Shown piece after piece: positions 33,641 to 42,130 of a DNA stretch of 64,000 nucleotides. The position numbers and the translations under genes were made by a program. This stretch comes from Rhodococcus pyridinivorans. Its GTDB lineage: Bacteria > Actinomycetota > Actinomycetes > Mycobacteriales > Mycobacteriaceae. The DNA lies in assembly GCF_900105195.1 (NCBI RefSeq), contig NZ_FNRX01000002.1:248001-312000 (forward strand), written 5' to 3'. How positions within the stretch are numbered: position 1 is the first letter of the stretch; each line of letters opens with the position of its first letter. Under the pieces are notes generated by a model. It searched no databases, was not told the origin of the DNA, and saw only the letters and a program-made list of their open reading frames with translations.

Positions 33641-35252
33641 GGGCAACCGCACCTTCTTCCATCGGAATCGACATCGTCGTGAGCCCGGCAGTCGCGCCAC
33701 CGGAGATACGTTCTGCGGCAAGACGTCCGGAGATAATCACGGTCGGGACGCCGACACCCGGCGTGGTACCCGACCCGGCGAGGACAACATTGTCGACGCC
33801 GTGCACGAGGTTCGGGCGGCGGAAGGGCCCTGTCTGCCGGAACAGGTGCGCCGCCGAGAAGGGGCTGCCGTCGAGCATGCCCTTGTCGGCCCAGGTCCGC
33901 GGGGTGTCGATGTGGTCGACTCGCATCCAACTCGCGAGTCCCCGATAGCCGCGCTGCTCGAGGACCTGCTGGATCTCCCGCATGTACGGCCTGCCGAGTC
34001 GGCCCCAATCGAGGGGTGCGGCAGCGAGATTCGGGCACGGCGCCAGCACCGAGACCGGTTCGCACTCGACACCGCCGCGCACGACCCGCAGGGACGGATC
34101 GGTCACGGCAGGTCGCGTGATGAGCAGGGACGGATCGGCCATCAACCGGCCGCGGCCGCGCGGGGCGGTGATCCGCGCGAAGGTCTCCGCCCACTCCTCA
34201 CCGAAATCGATGGTGTGGTGGGAATCCGGCCAGGCCTGTGTCACCTCGGTGGGCACCGTGCCGTGGAAGACGACGGCCGAGGGCGACGCGACGGTGGCGC
34301 TGCGGGCGCGGCGGCGCGGCGGGACCCCGGCGCGCAGCAGCAGGTCGTCGACCACGGGCAGGTCCACGGTGAGGACGACGGCGTCGGCGGCGAACTCCCG
34401 GCCGTCCGCGGAACGCACGCTCTTCGCGCGGCCCCCGTCGACGCGGAGTTCCGACACCTCGACCCCGGTGTGCACGGTGCCGCCGTTGCGGACGAGCGCA
34501 TCGACCATCGCGGCGGCGATGGTGGACATGCCGCCCTTCGGAAAGTAGACGCCGAGCGAGGTGTCCATGTGGGCGATGGCGCCGTAGACCGCCAGGGCCG
34601 TCGACGGTGCGGTGCCCGCGTACAGGGCCTGGAAGGTGAAGATTCGCCGGAGCCGGTCGTCCCGGATGAACGACCCGACGCGCGATCCGAGCCGGCCGAA
34701 GCCGCCGAGCCGGACGAGGTTGGCGGTGTCGCGCAGCGCCGCGGGTGTCGACACGAGGTCGAGCGGCGAATCGAAGTTGGAGTCGATGTAGCGGTCGAAC
34801 TCGGCGTCGAAGATCGACGCGAGCCAGCGGCGCAGCCGCCGATATCCGCCGGCCTCCTCGGAACCGCACACGCGCGCGATCTCGGCGGTCATCTCGTCCG
34901 GATCGGAGTACACGTTCAGGGCGGTGCCGTCGGCGAAGCGCGCGTGGTAGCCGGGTGCGAGCGGGGTGAGGTCGAGCGCCGGGATGGTCGAGTCGAAGGA
35001 TTCCCCGACGGCCGCGAGCGCGTCGGCGATGAGGTTCGGCATCGTCAGCACACTGGCGCCGTTGTCGATGTCGTAGAGATGCCGCCCGTCCTCGAACACC
35101 GGGTACGTTCCCACGCGACCACCGACCGTGTTCTCGCGTTCGAGGACGGTGACGCGCTTGCCGGCACCGGTGAGGTGGAGCGCCGCGGACAGTCCCGCGA
35201 GGCCCGCACCCACCACGACGACGGACTCGACGGAGCCGCCGACCGACCTCAC
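33633..35252 (-). CDS. crtI: Phytoene desaturase
   Basis: 539-residue FAD-dependent amine oxidase-fold desaturase. Rossmann motif VVVVGAGLAGLSAALHL at about 11-27, ERENTVGGRV after strand 2, PKGGMSTIAAAMVDAL in the middle and the C-terminal FAD motif VVLAGSGTTPGVGVPTVIISGRLAAE. It converts phytoene to more unsaturated carotenes. The GTG start overlaps the stop of a 43-residue upstream ORF by GTGA, and the 3' end overlaps crtB, giving a three-gene coupled operon. A related function such as carotene desaturation or oxidation cannot be excluded from sequence alone. Confidence 0.92.
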   Translation of the reverse strand: MRSVGGSVESVVVVGAGLAGLSAALHLTGAGKRVTVLERENTVGGRVGTYPVFEDGRHLYDIDNGASVLTMPNLIADALAAVGESFDSTIPALDLTPLAPGYHARFADGTALNVYSDPDEMTAEIARVCGSEEAGGYRRLRRWLASIFDAEFDRYIDSNFDSPLDLVSTPAALRDTANLVRLGGFGRLGSRVGSFIRDDRLRRIFTFQALYAGTAPSTALAVYGAIAHMDTSLGVYFPKGGMSTIAAAMVDALVRNGGTVHTGVEVSELRVDGGRAKSVRSADGREFAADAVVLTVDLPVVDDLLLRAGVPPRRRARSATVASPSAVVFHGTVPTEVTQAWPDSHHTIDFGEEWAETFARITAPRGRGRLMADPSLLITRPAVTDPSLRVVRGGVECEPVSVLAPCPNLAAAPLDWGRLGRPYMREIQQVLEQRGYRGLASWMRVDHIDTPRTWADKGMLDGSPFSAAHLFRQTGPFRRPNLVHGVDNVVLAGSGTTPGVGVPTVIISGRLAAERISGGATAGLTTMSIPMEEGAVAHG

Positions 35253-35380
35253 GCCTTGCCTACCTGCGCGCGCGGGGTCGTCTGCTCGGTGCGCGTGCGC
35301 GCTTCCATGAACAGCTGGAGGAAACCCACGGACGGGTACGGGTGCCGATTCTCGTTCTGCCGGGCTTCGTAGTTGGGCAT
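35249..35380 (-). CDS. 43-residue protein coupled to crtI
   Basis: A short ORF with an AGAGGAA ribosome binding site eight bases before its ATG and a GTGA overlap with crtI. The product begins MPNYEARQNENRHPYPSVG and is hydrophilic apart from a short GFLQLFMEA helix; no signal or membrane segment. Codon use is normal for the window. I know of no function. Its position as first gene of the carotenoid operon suggests either a small accessory protein or a leader peptide setting crtI translation. Confidence 0.65.
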   Translation of the reverse strand: MPNYEARQNENRHPYPSVGFLQLFMEARTRTEQTTPRAQVGKA

Positions 35381-35557
35381 GATCGGTGTTCCTCTGGTCG
35401 TCGCCTGAGCGGCGTGGGCGTGCGTAGTGGTTCGTGTCGGTCGGTTCGGGTGACGGCCCTCACGCCGTCTCTCCCCGTATTCGGAGCCCGTCGTCGAGCG
35501 GATGGGTCGGGTCTGCGGATTCGTCCCGGCCCTGGACGGGCGCGATACGGTCGAGGT

Positions 35558-36331
35558 ATGGCTGCCCGCAAGACCGCTGTACTCCGACGTCCGTCGGAGA
35601 CCGACGACTACCTCTACGAACCCGTCGATCGCAGGATCAGAGGTGAGTGGTTCGGCCGGACGGTGGTCGACAGCACCCGGGCCGTGCTGGTGTGGGCACC
35701 CGGCAAGCCCGTTCCGTTCTATGCCTTCCCCCGCGAGGACGTCCGGCTCGACCTGATCGCGGCCTCCCTGTCACCGAGCCGCTCCCGGCAGGACGTCTGG
35801 CAGTGGTACGACATCGTCGTCCGCGACCATCGGGCCTATTCACCGGTCTGCCAGCTCGACGTCGACGGTCTCGACGACCGTCTCGTCTTCCAGTGGTTCC
35901 GGTGGGGCGAGACCGGGCCGGGCGACGACGTCGACGAGGGCGAACGGTGGTTCGAGGAGGAGACCGAAGTGTTCACCCATCCACGCGATCCCTATCACCG
36001 CGTCGACGCCCTGCGCAGCTCCCGGCACGTGCGGGTGACCATCGGCGACGTCGTGGTCGCCGAGACCCGCAACCCCGTACTCGTGTTCGAGACCGGCCTC
36101 CCGACCCGCTACTACCTCCCTCCCGAGGACGTCGACTTCTCGGTGCTCGAGGAATCCGAGTGGCGGACGAGCTGCCCCTACAAGGGCGTCGCCCGATACT
36201 GGTCGTTCTCCGGCACACCGCCTGCCGAGAACGTCGCATGGTCGTATCCCGAGCCGTTCCCCGGCATGGAGCCCATCGAGGGATACGTGTGCTTCTACGA
36301 CGACGCCGCGGAGATCACGGTCGAGGAGTGA
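35558..36331 (+). CDS. DUF427 family protein
   Basis: 257 residues with two DUF427-type halves: DDYLYEPVDRRIRGEWFGRTVVDS (as two adjacent stretches, about 15-40) and VRVTIGDVVVAETRNPVLVFETGLPTRYYLP-like strands (about 155-185), followed by SCPYKGVARYWSF, the family's most conserved element. Function unknown; structures of the family are small beta-barrels. TCGAGG ribosome binding site. Divergent from the crt operon and coupled by GTGA to the MFS gene. Confidence 0.88.
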   Translation: MAARKTAVLRRPSETDDYLYEPVDRRIRGEWFGRTVVDSTRAVLVWAPGKPVPFYAFPREDVRLDLIAASLSPSRSRQDVWQWYDIVVRDHRAYSPVCQLDVDGLDDRLVFQWFRWGETGPGDDVDEGERWFEEETEVFTHPRDPYHRVDALRSSRHVRVTIGDVVVAETRNPVLVFETGLPTRYYLPPEDVDFSVLEESEWRTSCPYKGVARYWSFSGTPPAENVAWSYPEPFPGMEPIEGYVCFYDDAAEITVEE

Positions 36332-37749
36332 GTGCGTCGGCTGCGGGACGCAGCGCTGCCCCGATCCCCGAGCCGCGGGCCTGGCGCGCACTGGCGGCCC
36401 TGTGCGTGGGTCTGTTCATCACCCTGCTCGACCAATCGCTCGTCGCGGTGTCGCTGCCGCGTATCCGCGAGGATCTGGACGCGAGCATCAACCAGGTGGT
36501 GTGGGTGTCGGCGGCCTATCTGCTGACCTTCGCGGTGCCGCTGCTGGTCACCGGTCGTCTCGGCGACCGTTTCGGTCAGCGCAACGTCTACCTGGTGGGC
36601 ATGGCGATCTTCACGGCCGCGGCCTTCGCGTGCTCGATGGCTCCGACGATCGAGTGGCTGATCGCGCTGCGTGCGGTGCAGGGGCTCGGCGGGTCGCTGA
36701 TCAACCCGCAACCGCTGAGCATCATCCACCGGATCTTCGCGCACGACCGGCGCGGTGCGGCCACCGGTGTGTGGAGCGCGGTGGCCAGCTCGGCGGGTCT
36801 GTTCGGGCCCGTCCTCGGTGGGGTGCTCGTCGGTACCGGTGGGTGGCGGTGGGTCTTCTTCGTCTACATCCCGCTGGGCCTGATCTCTCTGGTGATGGTC
36901 GCGCGGTACGTGCCGAAACTGCCGACCGGGGCGCGTCGCATCGACGTGCTGAGCGCCGTCGTCTCGCTGGTCGCGGTCACCGGCGTGATCTTCTCCCTGC
37001 AGCAGGGTCCCGATGTCGGCTGGACCGTGTGGGTGTGGGTCGTCCTCGGTATCGGGATCGTGGCGTTCGGGGTGTTCGTGCGTCTGCAGCGGACCGCGGT
37101 GGCCCGCGGCACCGAGGCGCTGGCCCCGCTCGGGTTGTTCACCCGCCGCAACTTCACCCTCGGGGTGACCGCCGTGGCGACGCTGGGTTTCACGGTCTAC
37201 GCCGTGAACCTGCCGATCATGCTCTACCTGCAGGTGGGTCAGGGACTGTCCGCGCAGGTCGCAGGTCTGATGCTGGTACCGATGGGCGTGATCTCGGTGA
37301 TCATGGCGCCCTTGATCGGGCGGGTCACCGATCGGGTCGCGCCGGGCCGGATCTCCCGGATCGGTTTCTCCGCGATGATCGCGGCGATGCTGTCGTTCGG
37401 TGTGGCGATGCATCTCGAGGCCACCGTCGGCTGGCTCCTGATCCCGATCGTGCTGCTCGGTTTCGCGAACTCGTTGTGCTGGGCCCCGAACTCGACGATC
37501 GCGTTGCGCGACCTGCCCGGTGACCTCGTAGGCGCCGGATCGGGTGTGTACAACACCGCCCGGCAGGTCGGTGCGGTACTCGGTGCGGCCGCCCTCGGTG
37601 CGGTGATGCAGATGGGTGAGGGGACGCTCGGGTTCGGTGCCGCGATGGGCAATGCGGTGTTGCTCCCGGTGGTCTTCCTCTTGGTGGGACTGGTGGCGGT
37701 CTCCCGTTTCCGAGAGAGTTCCACCGTCACCAGCGCAACGGGTGCGTGA
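36328..37749 (+). CDS. EmrB/QacA-type MFS drug transporter
   Basis: 473 residues, 14 membrane helices (DHA2 family). Motifs: LDQSLVAVSLPRIREDLDAS (helix 1), GRLGDRFGQRNVYLVG (motif A), ALRAVQGLGGSLINPQPLSI (motif B region) and SAVASSAGLFGPVLGGVLVG (motif C, antiporter signature). Proton-coupled export of hydrophobic cations or antibiotics is the usual role. GTG start overlapping the DUF427 stop. Its stop codon lies in the first unit of a 30-bp tandem repeat. Confidence 0.92.
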   Translation: MSASAAGRSAAPIPEPRAWRALAALCVGLFITLLDQSLVAVSLPRIREDLDASINQVVWVSAAYLLTFAVPLLVTGRLGDRFGQRNVYLVGMAIFTAAAFACSMAPTIEWLIALRAVQGLGGSLINPQPLSIIHRIFAHDRRGAATGVWSAVASSAGLFGPVLGGVLVGTGGWRWVFFVYIPLGLISLVMVARYVPKLPTGARRIDVLSAVVSLVAVTGVIFSLQQGPDVGWTVWVWVVLGIGIVAFGVFVRLQRTAVARGTEALAPLGLFTRRNFTLGVTAVATLGFTVYAVNLPIMLYLQVGQGLSAQVAGLMLVPMGVISVIMAPLIGRVTDRVAPGRISRIGFSAMIAAMLSFGVAMHLEATVGWLLIPIVLLGFANSLCWAPNSTIALRDLPGDLVGAGSGVYNTARQVGAVLGAAALGAVMQMGEGTLGFGAAMGNAVLLPVVFLLVGLVAVSRFRESSTVTSATGA

Positions 37750-37860
37750 GCAACCGCCATCGGCGCAACGGGTGCGTGAGCAACCGTCATCGGCGCAACG
37801 GGTGCGTGAGCAACCGTCATCGGCGCAACGGGTGCGTGAGCAACCGTCATCGGCGCAGCA
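37741..37860. repeat. 30-bp tandem repeat at two gene 3' ends
   Basis: Four units (37741-37770, 37771-37800, 37801-37830, 37831-37860), nearly identical; a degenerate half unit precedes them in the MFS gene. The first unit contains the MFS stop (37747-37749) and the last contains the stop of the convergent MprF-like gene (37847-37849), so the array is bounded by two coding ends. Confidence 0.92.
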
Positions 37861-40387
37861 GGTGCGTGACCAGGCGTCCGCCTTCCTCCAGGGACATGTG
37901 GGGAAGATAGGCACGACCGACCGCGATCCCGATGGTCGGCAGCGCCGCCGGGTCCGGGAACACCATGTACAGCGGGCGGTAACGGGGCTGGAACTTCGCC
38001 TTGAACGCCAGCAGCGAGCGGAATCCGTATACCGGTTCGAGCGTGCGGCCGAGCAGATCGAGCAGGGCGTCGAGGGCTCCTCGGTCGAGTCCGGACCCAC
38101 CGTCCATACTCGCGAGGGGCGCCCCCGACAAGCTCAGGAATTCGAGGCCCTCGTCGGCGGCGGACCGTGCCGCGGACGCGATGAGGAATTCCATGGCCGG
38201 CCGGAAGCCGTCCGAACGTCGCCGCATGAAGTCCAGCGTCAGCCCGACCACCTTCCCGTCCCGGTGGACCGGCATCCACGACGTGATCGCATGGACGTGG
38301 TCGTTCGCGTCGACCGCGAGCAGCAAACGGACTTCGGGATCGCGCAGTTCGGCGACTCCTCCGAGCGTGAACCCCATCTCGGGCAGTCCCTTGTCGGCCA
38401 CCCATTCCTCGGAGATGTCGACGATCTGCTCGGTCACCGACAGCGGCGCGGCGGCGAAGGTCGTCCATCGCGCTTCGATCCCGTCCTTGGCAGCACGGTT
38501 GAGGGCGGTGCGGACGTCCTGGAACTTCTTGCCCTTGAAGGCGAGGTCCGCGAGATCGACGACGGTCTCCTCACCCACCTGCAAACAGGTCCAACCGTGG
38601 TCCCGGGCGATCGTCGCCGTCTCCTCGCCCACCGAGTACAGGCACGGTGTCCATCCGTTGCCGAGGCAGTACGCCGCGAACTCGTCGATCGTCTCGGTCA
38701 TCGAGGCGCGCTCACCGATCGGATCCGTCGCCGTCAGGGCGACACCCGAGTGGACCCGATACGCCACGGCGTGCCTGCCGTCGGTGCCGAACCAGTACCG
38801 ATTCCCCGCCCAGGTGGTCATCCACGACATCGATCCGCCGCCCGGGTCGTGCAGGAGTTCTCGCACCCGCTGCTCGTCGCCGAGGTCGACCCCGGCAGGG
38901 GGCACGAGGAAGCTGCGCCACAGGAGCACGCAGAAGGCGACCCAGACGATCACGCCGATCCACTCGAACAACAGGGTGGCGGCGGTGTCGAGGGGCATCA
39001 CGGGAGGCTCGAAGAGCTGGAGGTAGACCGGTGGAAGGAGCCGGCGCGGCGCGTCGCGGAGCAAGGTGCCGATGCCGGGATCACGATCGAACCCGTCCGC
39101 CACCAGCGTGCCCACCACCACGTACGTCACGAGCGCGATGCCTGCGGCGGCTGCGGTTCCGGCCCATACCCGGCGATAGGTTCCCTGCGGTGCACGGACA
39201 TCGAACAGGGTGCGGGTCAGCAGTAACAGGGCGAGCACGGAGACCAGCGCGAGGAGTGGCGCGAGTTCCATGGATACGGAGCTGTGCCGGTGGATTCCGT
39301 ACAACAGGGAGCGGGTCTCGTCCTGTTCGGTCACGCGGACGATCGTGCTCGCGGCGGCCACGACGATCAGCACGATGTGTCCTCCGACCGAGAGGAACCA
39401 TGCTGCCCGCCGCCCTCGACGCAGCCCTTCGGCACCGATCAGCAGCAGTACCGACGGCATGAGATTCGCGACGAGCGGACCTGCACCGGAGAGCCGAAGG
39501 GCCTGTTGCCCTTTCCGGCACTCGTCGTGCAGCGCGGGATCGGCACACACCTCGACGAGTTCTCGCGGGGTGTAGGGAACCTGCTCGAACAGCTCGCGTA
39601 GCGCGGACAGCGGTCCGATCGAGTGTGGGGAGAGCGCCGCGAAGATCGGGCCGAGCACGCTCGCTGCGACCACGAGCGCGACGAGCGTGCGGCGCTCCCG
39701 GATGGTGCCGCCGAGCACAGGACGGCGCACACCACGTCCGAACAGGAGCGGGCCGGCGAGCAACCCGGCCAGCGCGACGGTCACCCTGTTCACGTCCTGC
39801 AGGTGTCCGGCGAACAAAGCTGCGGTCACCAGGAAAACCAGCAGGAGTGTCCGGATGCGGCGACGCCACAGGGTGCCCATCGCGGTGGTGGAGGCGAGCA
39901 GGACGCCGAGCACCCACGCCAGCGGGTCCTCGGTGAGGTGGGTGTGCAGCTCCCTGCCCCACAGGTTCGGCACCAGGGAGGCGACCTGAGCAACGAGCAA
40001 TGCGAGTGCCGCGCCCAGGCCCTGTGAGACGAGCGCGGCGAGCGTGAACCTGCGACTGCCGATGCGACGTTCGACCGGCACCGCGACGGCGAGGATCGCA
40101 ATGCTTCCGAGCACATACTCACCGGGACCGGAGGCGAACAACCCTGAAGTCCACAGTGTCCACAGGTGGCCGTCGGTGATATTCGGGATCCCGAGCGACA
40201 TCTCGGATGCCGTTGCGTGCGACGGCCCGTTCCTCACAGAACCGGTGACGACCGCCAGGAACCAGATCAGCACGAGCAGTCCGCACGAGACGGGCGCCCG
40301 GAGCACCACCGTCCCGGTGCGGGACATCAGCACCCCCGCCCCTGTGCGGCGCATCAGTTGCCGAGCCCGAGCCGTTGTGCGAGCCAT
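37847..40387 (-). CDS. MprF-like aminoacyl-PG synthase, rhomboid-like N-terminus
   Basis: 846 residues from the ATG at 40387, which has AAGGAG at ideal spacing. The N-terminal third is a membrane domain with rhomboid-like landmarks (GHLWTLWTSGLFASGPGEY, RRIGSRRFTLAAL) but no GxSG catalytic serine. A second membrane block follows, and from about residue 500 a DUF2156 domain (YWFGTDGRHAVAYRVHSGVALTATDP, SWMPVHRDGKVVGLTLDFMRRR, EFLSLSGAPLA, GFRSLLAFKAKFQPRYRPLYMVF). That domain transfers an amino acid from aminoacyl-tRNA to phosphatidylglycerol or diacylglycerol. The upstream esterase overlaps it by 34 bases. Confidence 0.88.
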   Translation of the reverse strand: MARTTARARQLMRRTGAGVLMSRTGTVVLRAPVSCGLLVLIWFLAVVTGSVRNGPSHATASEMSLGIPNITDGHLWTLWTSGLFASGPGEYVLGSIAILAVAVPVERRIGSRRFTLAALVSQGLGAALALLVAQVASLVPNLWGRELHTHLTEDPLAWVLGVLLASTTAMGTLWRRRIRTLLLVFLVTAALFAGHLQDVNRVTVALAGLLAGPLLFGRGVRRPVLGGTIRERRTLVALVVAASVLGPIFAALSPHSIGPLSALRELFEQVPYTPRELVEVCADPALHDECRKGQQALRLSGAGPLVANLMPSVLLLIGAEGLRRGRRAAWFLSVGGHIVLIVVAAASTIVRVTEQDETRSLLYGIHRHSSVSMELAPLLALVSVLALLLLTRTLFDVRAPQGTYRRVWAGTAAAAGIALVTYVVVGTLVADGFDRDPGIGTLLRDAPRRLLPPVYLQLFEPPVMPLDTAATLLFEWIGVIVWVAFCVLLWRSFLVPPAGVDLGDEQRVRELLHDPGGGSMSWMTTWAGNRYWFGTDGRHAVAYRVHSGVALTATDPIGERASMTETIDEFAAYCLGNGWTPCLYSVGEETATIARDHGWTCLQVGEETVVDLADLAFKGKKFQDVRTALNRAAKDGIEARWTTFAAAPLSVTEQIVDISEEWVADKGLPEMGFTLGGVAELRDPEVRLLLAVDANDHVHAITSWMPVHRDGKVVGLTLDFMRRRSDGFRPAMEFLIASAARSAADEGLEFLSLSGAPLASMDGGSGLDRGALDALLDLLGRTLEPVYGFRSLLAFKAKFQPRYRPLYMVFPDPAALPTIGIAVGRAYLPHMSLEEGGRLVTHLLRR

Positions 40388-41673
40388 GGCAACTCCTTCT
40401 CGAGCCCTGCGGACCACAGGGCGAAGCTGTGTGTGCCCGGCAGTTCGGTGAGGTGGACGTCCATCCCCGCGCTCCGAGCCAACGAAGCGAGTTGTTCCAC
40501 CCCGGCACGGTATTCGGAATCGTCGAGTCCCACCACGAAAGCACCGGCGGAATCGGGATACCGATTGCGTGCGAGCAGGTCGGCAGGATTGTTGCGCGCG
40601 AATGCTTCCGCATCACCACCGAACACGTCCCGGATCGTCGACGCCCGGTCACCGATGGTCGGCTCGGCCTGTCCCGACATGTCCAGAAAGGTCGGGTAGA
40701 CATCTGGCCGGGTGGTCGCGAGTTGCAGTGCGCACGTTCCGCCGTACGAGAGTCCGCCCACGGCCCGTGCCCGTGGGTCGTCGTCGACCTGCAGGTCGTC
40801 CCGTACCCACGCCGGAACGTCGACGGCCAGATAGGTCGCCACGTTGCCGAGATGCGAGTCGGCGCACAACGGGTTGTCGAACTGACCTCCGGTGCCGTCC
40901 GCGAGCACGACGACCGGCGCCAGGCCGTGATGCTGCGCGGCATAGGCGTCCATGGTGGACGGGAGATGTCCGCCCACGAGCCAGTCCTCCGGACTGCCGG
41001 GCTGTCCGGCGAGCAGTACCAGCACCGGCAGTTCCGGTCGTGGATCCGAGAAGTAGGCCGGCGGGAGGTAGACGCGGGCTTCCCGCGCCCGGAATCCGGA
41101 GACTGTTCCGGGAATTGTCACAGAGGTGACCGCACCGGTCGCAGGCAGATCGTCCGACGCCGACCAGTCCTCCACCGGCACGGTCTGCGATGCCCGGAGG
41201 GAGGGGTCGTCGAAGGGGACGGTCCGGTAGTCGCTGATTCCGAGAACAGTCCGAACGGTGGGATAGGCGTCGTAGACCGCGTCGATCCGGCCCGCGGCGG
41301 AGATCACGACGAGTACCGCAGACACCACGAGTGCCGTCGCGACGAGTGGTCGGGCCCGGTCGCGACGTCGCACGAACCATCGTCCGATCAGTAGGGAGAC
41401 GGCGAGCAGTGCCGTTGCCGCCCACCCGTACACCGCCCACGGCAGACGATCCGGGAACGGTTTCCACACCTTCTCGATCAGGAGCGCGGCTACCACCGTC
41501 GAGCCGAGGGCGGCGGTTACTGCGAGGGGTACTCCGTGTGCGAACCACACCCGGTAGCGGCGGAGGAGCAACACGATCAGACCGATGACCGTGAGGATCG
41601 CGAACACCGCGGTCGCCGTGGGGGTGGTGAGCGGTATTCCCAGCACTCCGTTCACCATCCTGGTCGAGGACAT
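40354..41673 (-). CDS. Membrane esterase beside MprF-like gene
   Basis: 439 residues from the ATG at 41673 (an ATG at 41658 is also possible). Four N-terminal membrane helices (to about residue 130), then an antigen 85/esterase D-type alpha/beta hydrolase with nucleophile S309 in GGLSYGG and a late His in PGTHSFALW. Aminoacyl-PG synthases are known to be paired with hydrolases that remove the amino acid from the lipid (for example AhyD of Enterococcus faecium), so an aminoacyl-lipid esterase is the best guess. The 34-base overlap supports joint expression. Confidence 0.8.
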   Translation of the reverse strand: MSSTRMVNGVLGIPLTTPTATAVFAILTVIGLIVLLLRRYRVWFAHGVPLAVTAALGSTVVAALLIEKVWKPFPDRLPWAVYGWAATALLAVSLLIGRWFVRRRDRARPLVATALVVSAVLVVISAAGRIDAVYDAYPTVRTVLGISDYRTVPFDDPSLRASQTVPVEDWSASDDLPATGAVTSVTIPGTVSGFRAREARVYLPPAYFSDPRPELPVLVLLAGQPGSPEDWLVGGHLPSTMDAYAAQHHGLAPVVVLADGTGGQFDNPLCADSHLGNVATYLAVDVPAWVRDDLQVDDDPRARAVGGLSYGGTCALQLATTRPDVYPTFLDMSGQAEPTIGDRASTIRDVFGGDAEAFARNNPADLLARNRYPDSAGAFVVGLDDSEYRAGVEQLASLARSAGMDVHLTELPGTHSFALWSAGLEKELPWLAQRLGLGN

Positions 41674-41688
41674 GGCGATCAGTATGCG

Positions 41689-41766
41689 CGGCCTTACACC
41701 CACCTGTCCGACATCACCGTCGAGACCATCGCAGAACAAGCGGAGGTTTCTACACGCACGCGCTGA
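41689..41766 (+). pseudogene. TetR regulator fragment
   Basis: In one frame these bases read YTHLSDITVETIAEQAEVST followed by RTR and a stop. This is the helix 2-helix 3 portion of a TetR N-terminal domain (ITVE-IAE-A-VS-RT). The upstream start and everything after the recognition helix are missing. It directly abuts the MFS fragment that follows. Confidence 0.65.
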
Positions 41767-42130
41767 TCGCCGCTACGGCGGCCGGTGCGGTGCTGTTCGT
41801 CGCGGTGGAACGACGCGTCGCCGAACCCGCGATCGGCTGGTGCTCCTGTCGACCCTCGGCGCGGACACCCGATCTGGGTGCTGGGCTGCTGGTTCGCCGT
41901 GCTCGGCATCGGATTCGGCACGTCCATGCAGCTTCTCGTGCTGATCGTGCAGAATTCCGGTTCTCGAGGCGTACAACGACGCGCTCGTGCCGATCTACCT
42001 GTACATTGCGCCGCTCGTGGTGGTCGCCGGGGTCCTGCTGTGCCTCGTCGTCGAGAAACCCCTCGCGACCACCATCGCGTGGAAGAGCGATCCGGCTCCT
42101 AGCGACCCGGCAGCCACTGCATCGACTTGA
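41757..42130 (+). pseudogene. Decayed DHA2-type MFS transporter
   Basis: Three pieces in three different frames add up to the C-terminal half of an EmrB/QacA transporter: HALIAATAAGAVLFVAVERR from 41757, GHPIWVLGCWFAVLGIGFGT and MQLLVLIVQN from 41863, and VLEAYNDALVPIYLYIAPLV through EKPLATTIAW from 41960 to a stop at 42130. At least two frameshifts and internal deletions separate them. The end overlaps gabD2 on the other strand. With the TetR scrap it is the remnant of a TetR-controlled drug pump. Confidence 0.75.

Noticed and set aside
35647..36327. N-terminal extension of the MFS gene through DUF427
   Set aside because: Out-of-frame shadow of the DUF427 coding region; the GTGA overlap at 36328 gives the normal transporter N-terminus.
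37741..37860. CRISPR array
   Set aside because: The 30-bp units are contiguous with no unique spacers and no cas genes; they overlap two gene ends. The same holds for the 27-bp and 24-bp repeats.
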